NCBI RefSeq assembly: GCF_036946495.1
Contig: NZ_JAQIIX010000002.1
Coordinates: forward strand, 1,922,001 to 1,986,000
Source: Mycolicibacterium neoaurum
GTDB taxonomy: Bacteria; Actinomycetota; Actinomycetes; Mycobacteriales; Mycobacteriaceae
Length of the DNA: 64,000 nt
Direction: 5' to 3'
In this document: positions 23,961 through 31,869 of the stretch, one piece after another
How the letters are laid out: the number at the start of each line of letters is the position of its first letter
How positions within the stretch are numbered: the stretch's first letter is position 1
Notes under the pieces: model-generated
Database searches by the model: none
Seen by the model: the letters and a program-made list of their open reading frames with translations, nothing else
Told to the model about the DNA's origin: nothing
Made by a program: the position numbers and the translations under genes

Positions 23961-23991
23961 GCGGCGGCGGGCGATCACCGGCGGTCCTGGT

Positions 23992-23997
23992 TACGAT
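23992..23997 (+). promoter_or_regulatory. -10 element TACGAT of the small membrane protein gene
   Basis: TACGAT ends 6 nt before the ATG at 24004, the spacing of a leaderless mycobacterial transcript. Confidence 0.5.
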
Positions 23998-24003
23998 CGG
24001 CCC

Positions 24004-24258
24004 ATGGGTCCGGCGGACGAGGACTATCCCGACGCGCCGGACTTCGATGACATCTTCGACGATGTCGAGGAGATTCCGCCGCGCCCCAGCAAGCGCGGAC
24101 CTGTGGCGATCTTCCTGCTCGGATGGCTGTGCCTGCCGTTCTTCGTTTACCTGCTCGGTGAACTGCACAGCCCGTTCTACGAGATGGCCTGCGTGGCGAT
24201 GCTCGCCTTCGTCGCCCTGTTCATCTGGGCCATGGTCCGCGTGGTGCGGACCTTCTGA
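24004..24258 (+). CDS. Small two-helix membrane protein
   Basis: An 84-residue protein. The first ~30 residues are very acidic (DEDYPDAPDFDDIFDDVEEIPP), then a short basic patch precedes two membrane helices at about 37-53 and 58-80. I recognise no family. The frame is open further upstream, but that part overlaps the MarR gene, and the -10 element marks ATG 24004 as the start. It lies between a MarR gene and an SDR gene with its own promoter, so its role cannot be inferred from an operon. Confidence 0.7.
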   Translation: MGPADEDYPDAPDFDDIFDDVEEIPPRPSKRGPVAIFLLGWLCLPFFVYLLGELHSPFYEMACVAMLAFVALFIWAMVRVVRTF

Positions 24259-24303
24259 GGTTTGAGATTCTCGGTCGGCCTCAACCCACCGGTCGGGAGG
24301 CCT

Positions 24304-24309
24304 TAGTCT
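24304..24309 (+). promoter_or_regulatory. -10 element TAGTCT of the SDR gene at 24316
   Basis: TAGTCT ends 6 nt before the GTG start at 24316, supporting both the start choice and a leaderless transcript. Confidence 0.55.
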
Positions 24310-24315
24310 GTCGAC

Positions 24316-25092
24316 GTGGATATCAATGGAGCTAGCGCAATCGTCACCGGTGGCGCGTCGGGTATCGGCGCCGCTTCCGCCCGTCAGCTGGCGGACCGGG
24401 GTGCCCGGGTCGTCGTCGCGGACCTCAACGCCGAACGCGGTGAGGCCCTCGCCAAGGAGATCGGCGGTGTGTTCGTCACCGTCGACGTGACCAAGACCGA
24501 TCAGATCCTGGACGCGGTCAACACCGCCGCCGACCTGGGCCCGCTGCGTGCCCTGGTCAACTCGGCCGGTATCGGCTGGGCGCAGCGCACCATCGGTAAG
24601 GACGGAGAGTTCGACTCGGCGCACAATCTGGACGCCTATAAGAAGGTGCTCGAGATCAACCTGGTCGGCACCTTCGACTGCATCCGGTTGGCCGCTACGG
24701 CGATGAGCCGCAACGACTTCACTGAGACCGGTGAGCGTGGTGCCATCGTGAACCTGACCAGTGTCGCGGCCTTCGACGGCCAGATCGGCCAGGCGGCCTA
24801 CTCATCGTCCAAGGGCGGCGTCGTCGGCCTGACCCTGCCGGTGGCCCGGGACCTGTCCGCCGCGGGCATCCGCGTCAACACCGTCGCCCCCGGCCTCATC
24901 GACACCCCGATCTACGGTGAGGGCGAGGCGTCGGAGGCGTTCAAGGCAAAGCTCGGTCAGTCGGTGCTCTTCCCGCATCGCCTCGGCAAGCCCGAGGAAC
25001 TGGCCTCCATGGTCATCGAGTTGCTCACCAACTCCTACATGAACGCCGAGGTCGTCCGCGTCGACGGCGGAATCCGGATGCCACCGAAGTAA
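24316..25092 (+). CDS. SDR-family oxidoreductase, 3-hydroxyacyl-CoA dehydrogenase type II-like
   Basis: The product has 258 residues. The SDR cofactor loop TGGASGIG is at about 11-18, followed by VVVADLNAERG, whose Asp indicates NAD(H). NSAGIG, the catalytic serine in VNLTSVAAFDG and the YSSSKGG Tyr/Lys at about 156-162 complete the active site. Overall it resembles HSD10/type II 3-hydroxyacyl-CoA dehydrogenases (for example Rv1144), which act in fatty-acid or steroid side-chain beta-oxidation. The substrate is inferred from similarity. It converges on the alcohol dehydrogenase across a strong hairpin. Confidence 0.88.
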   Translation: MDINGASAIVTGGASGIGAASARQLADRGARVVVADLNAERGEALAKEIGGVFVTVDVTKTDQILDAVNTAADLGPLRALVNSAGIGWAQRTIGKDGEFDSAHNLDAYKKVLEINLVGTFDCIRLAATAMSRNDFTETGERGAIVNLTSVAAFDGQIGQAAYSSSKGGVVGLTLPVARDLSAAGIRVNTVAPGLIDTPIYGEGEASEAFKAKLGQSVLFPHRLGKPEELASMVIELLTNSYMNAEVVRVDGGIRMPPK

Positions 25093-25107
25093 CCAATCCT
25101 CGCGAGA

Positions 25108-25155
25108 AGACGCCTATGCCCCCAGGATCACCGGATTCTGGGGGCATAGGCGTCT
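25108..25155. terminator. Bidirectional hairpin terminator
   Basis: Two perfect 18-bp arms (AGACGCCTATGCCCCCAG at 25108-25125 and its complement at 25138-25155) flank a 12-nt loop. It lies between the convergent SDR and alcohol dehydrogenase stop codons. There is no U-tract, as is common for mycobacterial terminators. Confidence 0.8.
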
Positions 25156-25170
25156 GTTGGCCGAAAAGGC

Positions 25171-26295
25171 TTACCAGTCGGACTCGTCGAAGCGGATGAC
25201 GCCGCGAATATTGTTGCCGTCCAACATGTCCTGATAGCCGGTGTTGATATCTTCCAGCTTGTAGGTGCGGGTGATCATATCGTCGATGTTGAGCAGGCCC
25301 GACTTGTACAGCGCGGCCAGGCGCGGGGTCTCCACATGTGAGCTGCCGCCGCCGAAGATGTTGCCCTTCAAGGTCTTCTGCAACATGGTGAACAGGAACA
25401 GGTTGAGCTTGACGTCGGCGTCCATCATCGAACCCATCCCGGTCACCACACATGTGCCGGTCTTGGCGGTCAGGATCATCGCTTCTTCGATGTACTCGCC
25501 CTTCATCTCGCCGACGGCGATGATCACCTTGTCGGCCATCAGGCCGTAGGTCGCATCGATCACCGGCCCGATGGCCTCGGCCATGGACGGGTAGACGTGG
25601 GTGGCCCCGAATTTGATCGCCTGATCGCGCTTCCATTCGTTCGGGTCGATCGCGATGACCTGCTTGGCGCCGGAGATCACCGCGCCCTGCAACGCGCTCA
25701 TGCCGATACCGCCGACACCGACGATGATGACCGTCTCACCGGGCTTCACCTCGGCGACATTGGTGGCCGATCCGAAGCCGGTGGGCACCGCGCAGCCCAT
25801 GATGGCCGCCGTCTCGAACGGGATGTCCTCGTCGATCTTGACCACCGAGTCCTTGTGCACCGTCATATAGGGCGCGAAGGTGCCGAGCAGGTTCATCGGC
25901 GAGACCTCGCGGCCGCCGGCGTGGATGCGGCTGGTGCCGTCGGCGATCGCTTTACCGCCCAGCAGCACTGCACCGCGGTCACACAGTGAACGGAAACCCT
26001 TCAGGCACGGCGGACACTGGCCGCAGGCCGGGATGAACGCCAGGATGACGTGATCACCCTCGGCGATACCGGTGACGTTCTTGCCCACCTTGGTGACGAC
26101 GCCCGCGCCTTCGTGCCCGCCGAGTGCCGGTAGTCCGATCGGGGTCGCCCCGGTGGTGATGTGGTAGTCGGAGTGGCACATGCCCGCCGCGTGCATGCGG
26201 ATCTGTACCTCGTCGGCGACCGGATCTCCGAGATCGATCTCGTCGACCGTGAACGGCGAATTGAGCTCCCAGAGCAGGGCACCTTTGGTCTTCAT
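25171..26295 (-). CDS. NDMA-dependent alcohol dehydrogenase (zinc MDR family)
   Basis: A 374-residue zinc-dependent medium-chain dehydrogenase. The catalytic zinc ligands are in AAGMCHSDYH and GGHEGAG. The structural zinc site is CGQCPPCLKGFRSLC (about 94-108) and the NAD motif is GVGGIGMSALQ (about 190-200). The sequence belongs to the nicotinoprotein NDMA-dependent alcohol dehydrogenases of actinobacteria (M. tuberculosis AdhB/AdhD type), which keep NAD(H) tightly bound and oxidise alcohols with an artificial or unknown acceptor. ATG at 26295 (MKTKGALLWE) is the family start; longer versions run into the promoter. A KstR-type palindrome covers that promoter. Confidence 0.92.
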   Translation of the reverse strand: MKTKGALLWELNSPFTVDEIDLGDPVADEVQIRMHAAGMCHSDYHITTGATPIGLPALGGHEGAGVVTKVGKNVTGIAEGDHVILAFIPACGQCPPCLKGFRSLCDRGAVLLGGKAIADGTSRIHAGGREVSPMNLLGTFAPYMTVHKDSVVKIDEDIPFETAAIMGCAVPTGFGSATNVAEVKPGETVIIVGVGGIGMSALQGAVISGAKQVIAIDPNEWKRDQAIKFGATHVYPSMAEAIGPVIDATYGLMADKVIIAVGEMKGEYIEEAMILTAKTGTCVVTGMGSMMDADVKLNLFLFTMLQKTLKGNIFGGGSSHVETPRLAALYKSGLLNIDDMITRTYKLEDINTGYQDMLDGNNIRGVIRFDESDW

Positions 26296-26307
26296 GGACA
26301 GCAATAG

Positions 26308-26321
26308 TAGAACACGTTCCA
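26308..26321. promoter_or_regulatory. KstR-type operator TAGAACACGTTCCA over the adh promoter
   Basis: The 14-mer fits the known KstR pattern TNNAACNNGTTNNA exactly and contains the perfect palindrome GAAC-AC-GTTC. On the minus strand it touches a -10 candidate TACTAT (26309-26304) that ends 8 nt before the ATG. Position and match suggest repression by KstR or a related TetR regulator; other TetR proteins also bind similar sequences. Confidence 0.55.
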
Positions 26322-26424
26322 AATTGATGTCTTCCATGACTCTGAACAGCTAATTTCGCTGCTTTGGCATGTCGTCGTGAAGGCTCTGCGATGAATTCGG
26401 CTGCGCTTGCCGGTCGATATCGAC

Positions 26425-26925
26425 ATGACTGAGATCACCGCACGCATCGTCCCCAACCTCTGGTTCGACCGGGAAGCCGAAGAGGCGGCCGCGCACTACA
26501 TCGCGGCGTTCGGCGGCAACGGACGGATCGTCGCAACCCACGCCCCGCACCCCGACGCACCGTCGCCGCAGGACGTGCCGGTGCTCGTCGAGTTCGAGCT
26601 CGGCGGTCAGCTCTTCGTCGGCATCAACGGCGGACCCCATTTCACGTTCACCGAGGCGGTATCGCTGGAGGTGCGGGTCACCGGCCAGCAGGAACTGGAC
26701 CGGGTATGGGCCGCGCTGGTCGCCGGTGGTCAGGAGCAGCCGTGCGGCTGGCTCAAGGACAAGTACGGCCTGTCCTGGCAAGTCACCCCGACCGAGTATT
26801 TCGACATGATCGGCCGCGGTGATGTCGAGGCCAACCGGCGACTCGATGCCGCGGTGCTGGCGACCTTCGGCAAGTTCGACATCGCGACCCTCGAGCGGGC
26901 CTACCGATCAGAGACGGGCGGGTAG
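26425..26925 (+). CDS. PhnB-like VOC-superfamily protein
   Basis: A 166-residue protein with the PhnB/3-demethylubiquinone methyltransferase-like fold: TARIVPNLWFDREAEEAAAHYIAAFGG at the start, VEFELGGQLFVGINGGPHFTFTEAVSLEV in the middle, and YGLSWQVTPTEYFDMI near the end. The family belongs to the VOC superfamily; many members have no known reaction. ATG at 26425 gives the usual N-terminus. The gene converges on sigG with an 18-nt overlap. PhnB-like genes often neighbour this type of sigma factor, so a functional link is possible. Confidence 0.8.
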   Translation: MTEITARIVPNLWFDREAEEAAAHYIAAFGGNGRIVATHAPHPDAPSPQDVPVLVEFELGGQLFVGINGGPHFTFTEAVSLEVRVTGQQELDRVWAALVAGGQEQPCGWLKDKYGLSWQVTPTEYFDMIGRGDVEANRRLDAAVLATFGKFDIATLERAYRSETGG

Positions 26926-27900
26926 GCCGAACGTCGGGAACAACGAGGTGTCGAGGAAGGCCACCACGTGGGTGATACCGGCGGCCGTCATATCGATGAC
27001 GTGCAGCTGAAACGGTTCGTGCACGCCGGTTTCCGGGCTGCGCAGATACATCCCCGCCGCGGTCTGGCCGTTGGCGGTGGTGGCCACGAAGCGCATGTCG
27101 CCGGCCCGCTCGGCCGGGCACTTGTCCCGCGACAGCGCGCCGATCGCCGCCGGGCCGACGTACCAACTGTCGAAGGGCGGCATCTCCCAGATGGCGTCGT
27201 CGGTGAACAGCTTCTCCAACGAATCGATGTCGTAATCCTCGAACGCGGCGATGTAGCGGGCCAGCAGTTCCCGGGCTTCCGGGGACTCCGGCGCCTGCAG
27301 CACCTCGTCGGCGCTCGGACCGACGGCCTCGAGCTGGGCGCGGGCGCGCTGCAGCAGGCTGTTGACGGCCGCGGTCGTCGCGCCCACGGCATCGGCCACC
27401 TCGGCGGCCCGCCATTGCAGCACATCGCGGAGCACCAGGACCGCCCGCTGCCGGGCCGACAGGTGCTGCAACGCCGCGACGAAGGCCAGCCGCACCGACT
27501 CGCGGGTGCCGACAACGGTCTGCGGATCCGCCGGATCCTCGGCATCGGGCAGCGGTTCCAGCCAGGGCACCTCATGCCGCTCGTGAATATCGGCGTGCGG
27601 GTCGGCGCTCTGGGTGCCCAGCCCCGACGGTAACGGCCGACGCTGCTTACCCTCCAGCGCCGTCAGACAGGTGTTGGTGGCGATCTTGTACAGCCAGGTG
27701 CGCACCGAGGACTTGCCCTCGAACCGGTCATAGGACTTCCATGCCCGCAGATAGGTCTCCTGGACCAGGTCCTCGGCATCGTGCACCGAACCCGTCATCC
27801 GGTAGCAGTGCGCCAACAGTTCCCGCCGATACCGCTGCGCATCGGCGAGGAAGGCATCCTTGGAATCGAATCTGTCGTCTACCGCTGTGAGGACGGTCAC
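26908..27900 (-). CDS. sigG: Sigma factor SigG (ECF-type with SnoaL-like C-terminal domain)
   Basis: The product has 330 residues. Region 2 (about 24-95) has YRRELLAHCYRMTGSVHDAEDLVQETYLRAWKSYDRF, and region 4 (about 137-192) has LSARQRAVLVLRDVLQWRAAEVADAVG with the HTH. A SnoaL-like domain from about 205 to the end (LLARYIAAFEDYDIDSLEKLFTDDAIWEMPPF) replaces the usual short tail and probably senses or modulates activity. Similarity to M. tuberculosis SigG runs the full length, and the next gene is the Rv0183 lipase, as there. GTG at 27900 is the first plausible start; the larger open frame upstream is antisense to the lipase. Confidence 0.92.
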   Translation of the reverse strand: MTVLTAVDDRFDSKDAFLADAQRYRRELLAHCYRMTGSVHDAEDLVQETYLRAWKSYDRFEGKSSVRTWLYKIATNTCLTALEGKQRRPLPSGLGTQSADPHADIHERHEVPWLEPLPDAEDPADPQTVVGTRESVRLAFVAALQHLSARQRAVLVLRDVLQWRAAEVADAVGATTAAVNSLLQRARAQLEAVGPSADEVLQAPESPEARELLARYIAAFEDYDIDSLEKLFTDDAIWEMPPFDSWYVGPAAIGALSRDKCPAERAGDMRFVATTANGQTAAGMYLRSPETGVHEPFQLHVIDMTAAGITHVVAFLDTSLFPTFGLPARL

Positions 27901-27954
27901 GTGGGTGAGCTTACCGACCGGGACCGACAGGCGGGGCTCGCGGCGGTGTGCCGA

Positions 27955-27960
27955 TAGGCT
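27955..27960 (+). promoter_or_regulatory. -10 element TAGGCT of the monoacylglycerol lipase gene
   Basis: TAGGCT ends 6 nt before the GTG start at 27967, the spacing of a leaderless transcript. Confidence 0.5.
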
Positions 27961-27966
27961 CGTCGC

Positions 27967-28806
27967 GTGGCCACCACGCGCAGTGAACGCACCTTCGACG
28001 GTGTCTCCGGAGTGCCCATCGTCTACGACGTGTGGACACCGGGGACCGATCCGACCGGCGTGGTCCTGATCTGTCACGGGTATGCCGAACACGCCCGCCG
28101 GTATGACCATGTCGCCCAGCGCTTCGCCGAGGCCGGGCTGATCACCTACGCCCTGGACCTGCGCGGGCACGGACGCTCGGGTGGCAAGCGCGTCTACCTG
28201 AAGAACATCTCCGAGTACACCGACGATTTCCACCATCTGGTCGGACTCGCCACCGCCGCGCACCCCGAACTCAAGAGGGTGGTGCTCGGGCACAGCATGG
28301 GCGGCGGCGTCGTTTTCACCTACGGGGTGGAGCATCCCGACGATTACGCCGCCATGGTGCTGTCCGGCCCGGCGGTGTACGCCCAGGATGCGGTGTCGCC
28401 GCTGATGGTCGGCGTGGCCAAGGTGCTCGGCAGCCTGCTGCCCGGGTTGCCCGTGGAGAACCTGCCCGCCGACGCGGTGTCGCGCGATCCCGAGGTGGTG
28501 GCGGCCTACGAGGCCGACCCGATGGTGCATCACGGCAAGCTGCCCGCCGGAATCGCCAAGGCGCTCATCGAAGTCGGTGAGACGATGCCGCGCCGTGCGG
28601 CCGTGCTGACCGCACCGCTGCTGGTGGTGCACGGCGGGCAGGACTCGCTGATCCCGGTCGCCGGCTCCGAGTTGCTGGTCGACCGGGTGGGGTCGACGGA
28701 TGTCAACCTCAAGGTCTACCCCGAGCTCTACCACGAGGTGTTCAACGAACCCGAACGCGCCGTGGTCCTCGACGATGTCACCTCGTGGATTGCGACGAGG
28801 CTGTGA
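27967..28806 (+). CDS. Monoacylglycerol lipase (Rv0183 orthologue)
   Basis: A 279-residue alpha/beta hydrolase, the same length as Rv0183. The catalytic triad can be placed at Ser110 (GHSMGGG), Asp226 (GGQDSLIP) and His256 (YHEVFNEP). The oxyanion loop HGYAEHARRYDHVAQRF is typical of monoacylglycerol lipases, which release fatty acids from monoacylglycerols; in mycobacteria the enzyme acts on host or cell-surface lipid. It is divergent from sigG. Its stop overlaps the GTG of the following lipoprotein gene as GTGA. Confidence 0.93.
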   Translation: MATTRSERTFDGVSGVPIVYDVWTPGTDPTGVVLICHGYAEHARRYDHVAQRFAEAGLITYALDLRGHGRSGGKRVYLKNISEYTDDFHHLVGLATAAHPELKRVVLGHSMGGGVVFTYGVEHPDDYAAMVLSGPAVYAQDAVSPLMVGVAKVLGSLLPGLPVENLPADAVSRDPEVVAAYEADPMVHHGKLPAGIAKALIEVGETMPRRAAVLTAPLLVVHGGQDSLIPVAGSELLVDRVGSTDVNLKVYPELYHEVFNEPERAVVLDDVTSWIATRL

Positions 28807-29855
28807 AAAGTACTGTCCGCCTTGTCGTCACGCTTCTCGCCGCGCTGCTGTTGGTCGCCGGGTGCTCGTCGGGACAGACCGGTGACGACGACGCGCAGCA
28901 GGGCTGGGTGGAGGATGAGGTGTCCTTCACCGACGCCGCCGGCCTCACCATCAACGGCACCTACCGCCACCATGGCGAGGACACCGGGCCTGCGGCGCTG
29001 CTGATCTCGGAGAGCGGTGCCACCGACCGCAACGGGGACAATGCCGTGGCCGGTCCCGTGGGCAACATGCGGCAGCTGGCCGAGTACCTGTCCGGCAAGG
29101 GCATCGCCTCGCTGCGCTATGACAAGGTCGGCACCGGTAAGACCGGTCTCGGGCCGTACGCCACCAATCCCGCGAACGTCGGCAGTGCGGCCTACACGGC
29201 GGGAGCCCGGGCCGCGGTGCGTTATCTGGCGGCCCGGCCCGGTACCGATGCCGACCAGATCTCGGTGTACGCCGTCGGCGAGGGCACCATCCACGCCATG
29301 ACGCTGGCCGACGACATCGACCCGGACGCCCCGAAGATCCACGCCCTCGGGCTGCTCCAGCCGCTGCCGGGACGCTATCTCGACATCGTCAGCGACCGGG
29401 TGCGCGTCGATGTCGAGGCCGCCCGCAGCTCGGGTGCCAAGACCGACGAACAGGCCCAGCAGGTGCTCGATGCCTGGGCCGCCGCGGTCGAGCAGGCCCG
29501 CACCCGCGGCACCGCGCCCGCCCAGTTGCCCGACGGGCTCGGCGCGATCCTCAACGCGGGCAACGTCAAGGCCGTGGTGGAAGCGGATTCGATCGACCCA
29601 CTGGCCCTGGCCGCGAAGGTGCCGACCACGACACGGGTGCTGCTGACCTGTTCGGACACCGACGGGCAGGCTCCGTGCACGGGAGTTCGCCCGTTGGTCG
29701 ACGCGCTTCGGCGCACCGTACTGACGGTCGTCGAACTCAAGGGCGTCAACCACGTCCTTCGCGACGACCCGACCGACAACGTCGCCAACTACGCCAAGCA
29801 GGATCCGCTGTCACCGCAGCTGGTCTCGGCATTGGACACCTTCGTCCAGCCATGA
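28803..29855 (+). CDS. Alpha/beta-hydrolase-fold lipoprotein, nucleophile apparently missing
   Basis: The product has 350 residues. The signal peptide ends in LLVAGCSS, so it is a lipoprotein. The hydrolase fold is recognisable from ISESGATDRNGDN (about 67-79, the family's GSGxxDRDG loop) and the strand-turn ISVYAVGEGTIHAM (153-166), which should carry the nucleophile as GHSEGG but has Gly159 instead of Ser. A C-terminal ELKGVNHVL supplies a His candidate. It is translationally coupled to the monoacylglycerol lipase gene. It may bind rather than cleave lipids; this is inference. Confidence 0.72.
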   Translation: MKSTVRLVVTLLAALLLVAGCSSGQTGDDDAQQGWVEDEVSFTDAAGLTINGTYRHHGEDTGPAALLISESGATDRNGDNAVAGPVGNMRQLAEYLSGKGIASLRYDKVGTGKTGLGPYATNPANVGSAAYTAGARAAVRYLAARPGTDADQISVYAVGEGTIHAMTLADDIDPDAPKIHALGLLQPLPGRYLDIVSDRVRVDVEAARSSGAKTDEQAQQVLDAWAAAVEQARTRGTAPAQLPDGLGAILNAGNVKAVVEADSIDPLALAAKVPTTTRVLLTCSDTDGQAPCTGVRPLVDALRRTVLTVVELKGVNHVLRDDPTDNVANYAKQDPLSPQLVSALDTFVQP

Positions 29856-29910
29856 CCCGCGGCCTGTGGATAACTGCGGCCGAGCGGGACGCGTTGTCGG
29901 CGCGTCTTCG

Positions 29911-29916
29911 TAGCCT
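29911..29916 (+). promoter_or_regulatory. -10 element TAGCCT of the DUF2786 gene
   Basis: TAGCCT ends 6 nt before the ATG at 29923, fitting a leaderless transcript for the Rv0184-Rv0185-Rv0187-like operon. Confidence 0.5.
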
Positions 29917-29922
29917 GGCCCC

Positions 29923-30672
29923 ATGAGTAGCGACAAGATGTTGGCCCGCATCGCGGCCCTGCTGCGGCAGGCCGAGGGCACCGACAACCAGCACGAGGCG
30001 GATGCGTTCCTGGCTGCCGCACAGCGGCTGGCCACGGCCACCTCGATCGATCTCGCGGTGGCCCGCGCCCACACGGCGACCCGCACCGCCGCGCAAGCCC
30101 CGGTGCAACGCACCATCACCATCGGTGACCCGGGCACCCGGGGCCTGCGCACCTACGTCCAGTTGTTCGTCGTGATCGCGCTGGCCAATGACGTGAAATG
30201 CGATGTGGCATCGAACTCGACGTTCGTCTACGCCTATGGGTTCGCCGAGGACATCGATGCCAGCCACGCGCTGTATTCGAGCCTCGTCATGCAAATGGTG
30301 CGGGCGTCCAAGGAATACCTGGCCACCGGCGCGCACCGGCCGACGCCGACGATCACCGCGCGAATCAACTTCCAGCTGGCCTTCGGCGCGCGGGTAGGGC
30401 AGCGGTTGTCCGAGGCCCGCGAGGACGCGCGGCGGTCGGCGACCGAGGGTGCCGACGGTGTGCCGGGTACCGCGGTGGCGCTGCGCAACAAGGACCTGGA
30501 GCTGACCTCGTTCTATCGCAAAGCCTCCGCGGCGCGGGGGACCTGGCGGGCCAGCAGCGCGACGGCCGGGTACTCGTCGGAGGCCCGGAGGGCCGGGGAC
30601 CGGGCCGGGCGCCGGGCGCGGCTCGGTCCGCCGCAGGAGCTGTCCGGGGCGCGGGCCCGCCTGGAGCGCTGA
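29923..30672 (+). CDS. DUF2786 protein (Rv0184 orthologue)
   Basis: A 249-residue protein, the same length as Rv0184. The N-terminal DUF2786 domain reads MLARIAALLRQAEGTDNQHEADAFLAAAQRLATATSIDLAVARA. The middle is well structured and the last ~70 residues are rich in Arg/Ala/Ser. Function is unknown. Its TGA overlaps the next ATG by one base (TGATG), so it is co-translated with the putative metallohydrolase. Confidence 0.88.
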   Translation: MSSDKMLARIAALLRQAEGTDNQHEADAFLAAAQRLATATSIDLAVARAHTATRTAAQAPVQRTITIGDPGTRGLRTYVQLFVVIALANDVKCDVASNSTFVYAYGFAEDIDASHALYSSLVMQMVRASKEYLATGAHRPTPTITARINFQLAFGARVGQRLSEAREDARRSATEGADGVPGTAVALRNKDLELTSFYRKASAARGTWRASSATAGYSSEARRAGDRAGRRARLGPPQELSGARARLER

Positions 30673-31157
30673 TGCGTGATGCGCAACGGGCAAAGGTCTA
30701 TGCCGCAGAGGAATTCGTGCGCACGCTGTTCGACCGCGCCGACGGCCGCGGTTCGCTGGATTTCTTCGGTACCGCGCTGACCCTGCCGCCGGAAGCGCGG
30801 TTCGGGTCGGTGGACGCGGTGCGGCGTTATGTCGAGGATGTCCTCGCGCTGCCCGCGGTGCGGCAGCGCTGGCCCGCGGCGGGCGCCTGTGCGGTGCGGT
30901 CACGGCGCGGAGTCACCGCGGCACATTACGAACCCGGCATGATCGCAGTGCCGGATGGCCAGAGCCGATGGGCGTTGCGCGAGCTGGTCGTCCTGCACGA
31001 GCTGGCACACCACCTGACCGACGATCTGGCCGACGACGGCGAGCCGCACGGTCCCGGGTTCGTCGGCACCATGACCGAATTGGCAGGGTGGGTGATGGGA
31101 CCGGAAGCCCAGCACGTGTTGCGGGTGATCTACGCAAAGGAAGGGGTGTCCGGATGA
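30672..31157 (+). CDS. Putative zinc metallohydrolase (Rv0185 orthologue)
   Basis: A 161-residue protein with a short zinc-metallopeptidase-like motif LHELAHHLTDD (HExxHH) at about residues 112-122. Mycobacterial Rv0185-type proteins form their own small family, with substrate unknown. It lies between the DUF2786 gene (TGATG junction) and the O-methyltransferase gene (ATGA overlap), the same order as in M. tuberculosis, which points to a shared though unknown task. Confidence 0.85.
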   Translation: MRDAQRAKVYAAEEFVRTLFDRADGRGSLDFFGTALTLPPEARFGSVDAVRRYVEDVLALPAVRQRWPAAGACAVRSRRGVTAAHYEPGMIAVPDGQSRWALRELVVLHELAHHLTDDLADDGEPHGPGFVGTMTELAGWVMGPEAQHVLRVIYAKEGVSG

Positions 31158-31801
31158 GTGATTACGCCGCGATGGACGCACTGTACGACGAGTTGCTCGG
31201 CACCGAGGACGAGGCGCTGCGCGCCGCGCGGCTCTCGACGGGCCCGGCAGGCATGCCGGCCATCGAGGTCTCCGCGCAGCACGGCAAGCTGCTGTCGCTG
31301 TACGCCCGGCTCACCGGTGCCCGCCGCGCCCTGGAGATCGGCACCCTGGCCGGCTACTCCACCATCTGGCTGGCGCGCGGGGTGGGACCGCAGGGCAGCG
31401 TGGTCACCCTCGAATACGAGCCCCAGCACGCCGAGGTCGCCAGGCACAACCTCGAGCGCGCCGGCGTGGCCGACCGGGTCGAGGTCATCGTCGGCGCCGC
31501 ACTCGACACCCTGCCGACCCTGCAGGGCCCGTTCGATCTGTTCTTCATCGATGCCGACAAGGAGAACAATCTCGCCTACCTCGAGGCGGCGATCGCCCTG
31601 TCCGAACCGGGAGCGCTGATCATCGTCGACAACATCGCTCGCGGTGGCCGGGTACTGGACCCCGACCCGCAGGACCGGCAGGCGATCGCGGTGCGCGAGA
31701 CCATCGCGCTGATGGGCAGCCATCCGCGACTGGACGCCGCGGCCATCCAGACCGTCGGGGCCAAGGGCTGGGACGGGTTCGCCGTCGCGCTGGTCACCTG
31801 A
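31154..31801 (+). CDS. Class I SAM-dependent O-methyltransferase (Rv0187 orthologue)
   Basis: A 215-residue enzyme of the catechol/caffeoyl-CoA O-methyltransferase type. The SAM motif is RRALEIGTLAGYSTIWLARG (about 57-76); the metal/catalytic segment DLFFIDADKENNLAYLEAA and a later IIVDNIARGG supply the divalent-metal Asp/Asn residues. Relatives methylate catechol-like hydroxyls with Mg2+ or Mn2+; the natural substrate is unknown. The start overlaps the preceding stop as ATGA. Confidence 0.9.
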   Translation: MSDYAAMDALYDELLGTEDEALRAARLSTGPAGMPAIEVSAQHGKLLSLYARLTGARRALEIGTLAGYSTIWLARGVGPQGSVVTLEYEPQHAEVARHNLERAGVADRVEVIVGAALDTLPTLQGPFDLFFIDADKENNLAYLEAAIALSEPGALIIVDNIARGGRVLDPDPQDRQAIAVRETIALMGSHPRLDAAAIQTVGAKGWDGFAVALVT

Positions 31802-31821
31802 GCCCCGGGTCGACCCACCGG

Positions 31822-31840
31822 CCGAATCTGCGCGATTCGG
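31822..31840. promoter_or_regulatory. 7-bp inverted repeat upstream of the SRPBCC gene
   Basis: CCGAATC and GATTCGG flank TGCGC in the 68-nt gap between the methyltransferase stop and the GTG at 31870. It could be a weak hairpin terminator or an operator; nothing decides between them. Confidence 0.3.
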
Positions 31841-31869
31841 ACAGCGCGCCGCTGGGTACCAGCACAGCC

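Noticed and set aside
27901..28734. A ~278-residue N-terminal extension of SigG in an open frame.
   Set aside because: It is antisense to the monoacylglycerol lipase gene with its intact triad; SigG similarity begins only after the GTG at 27900.
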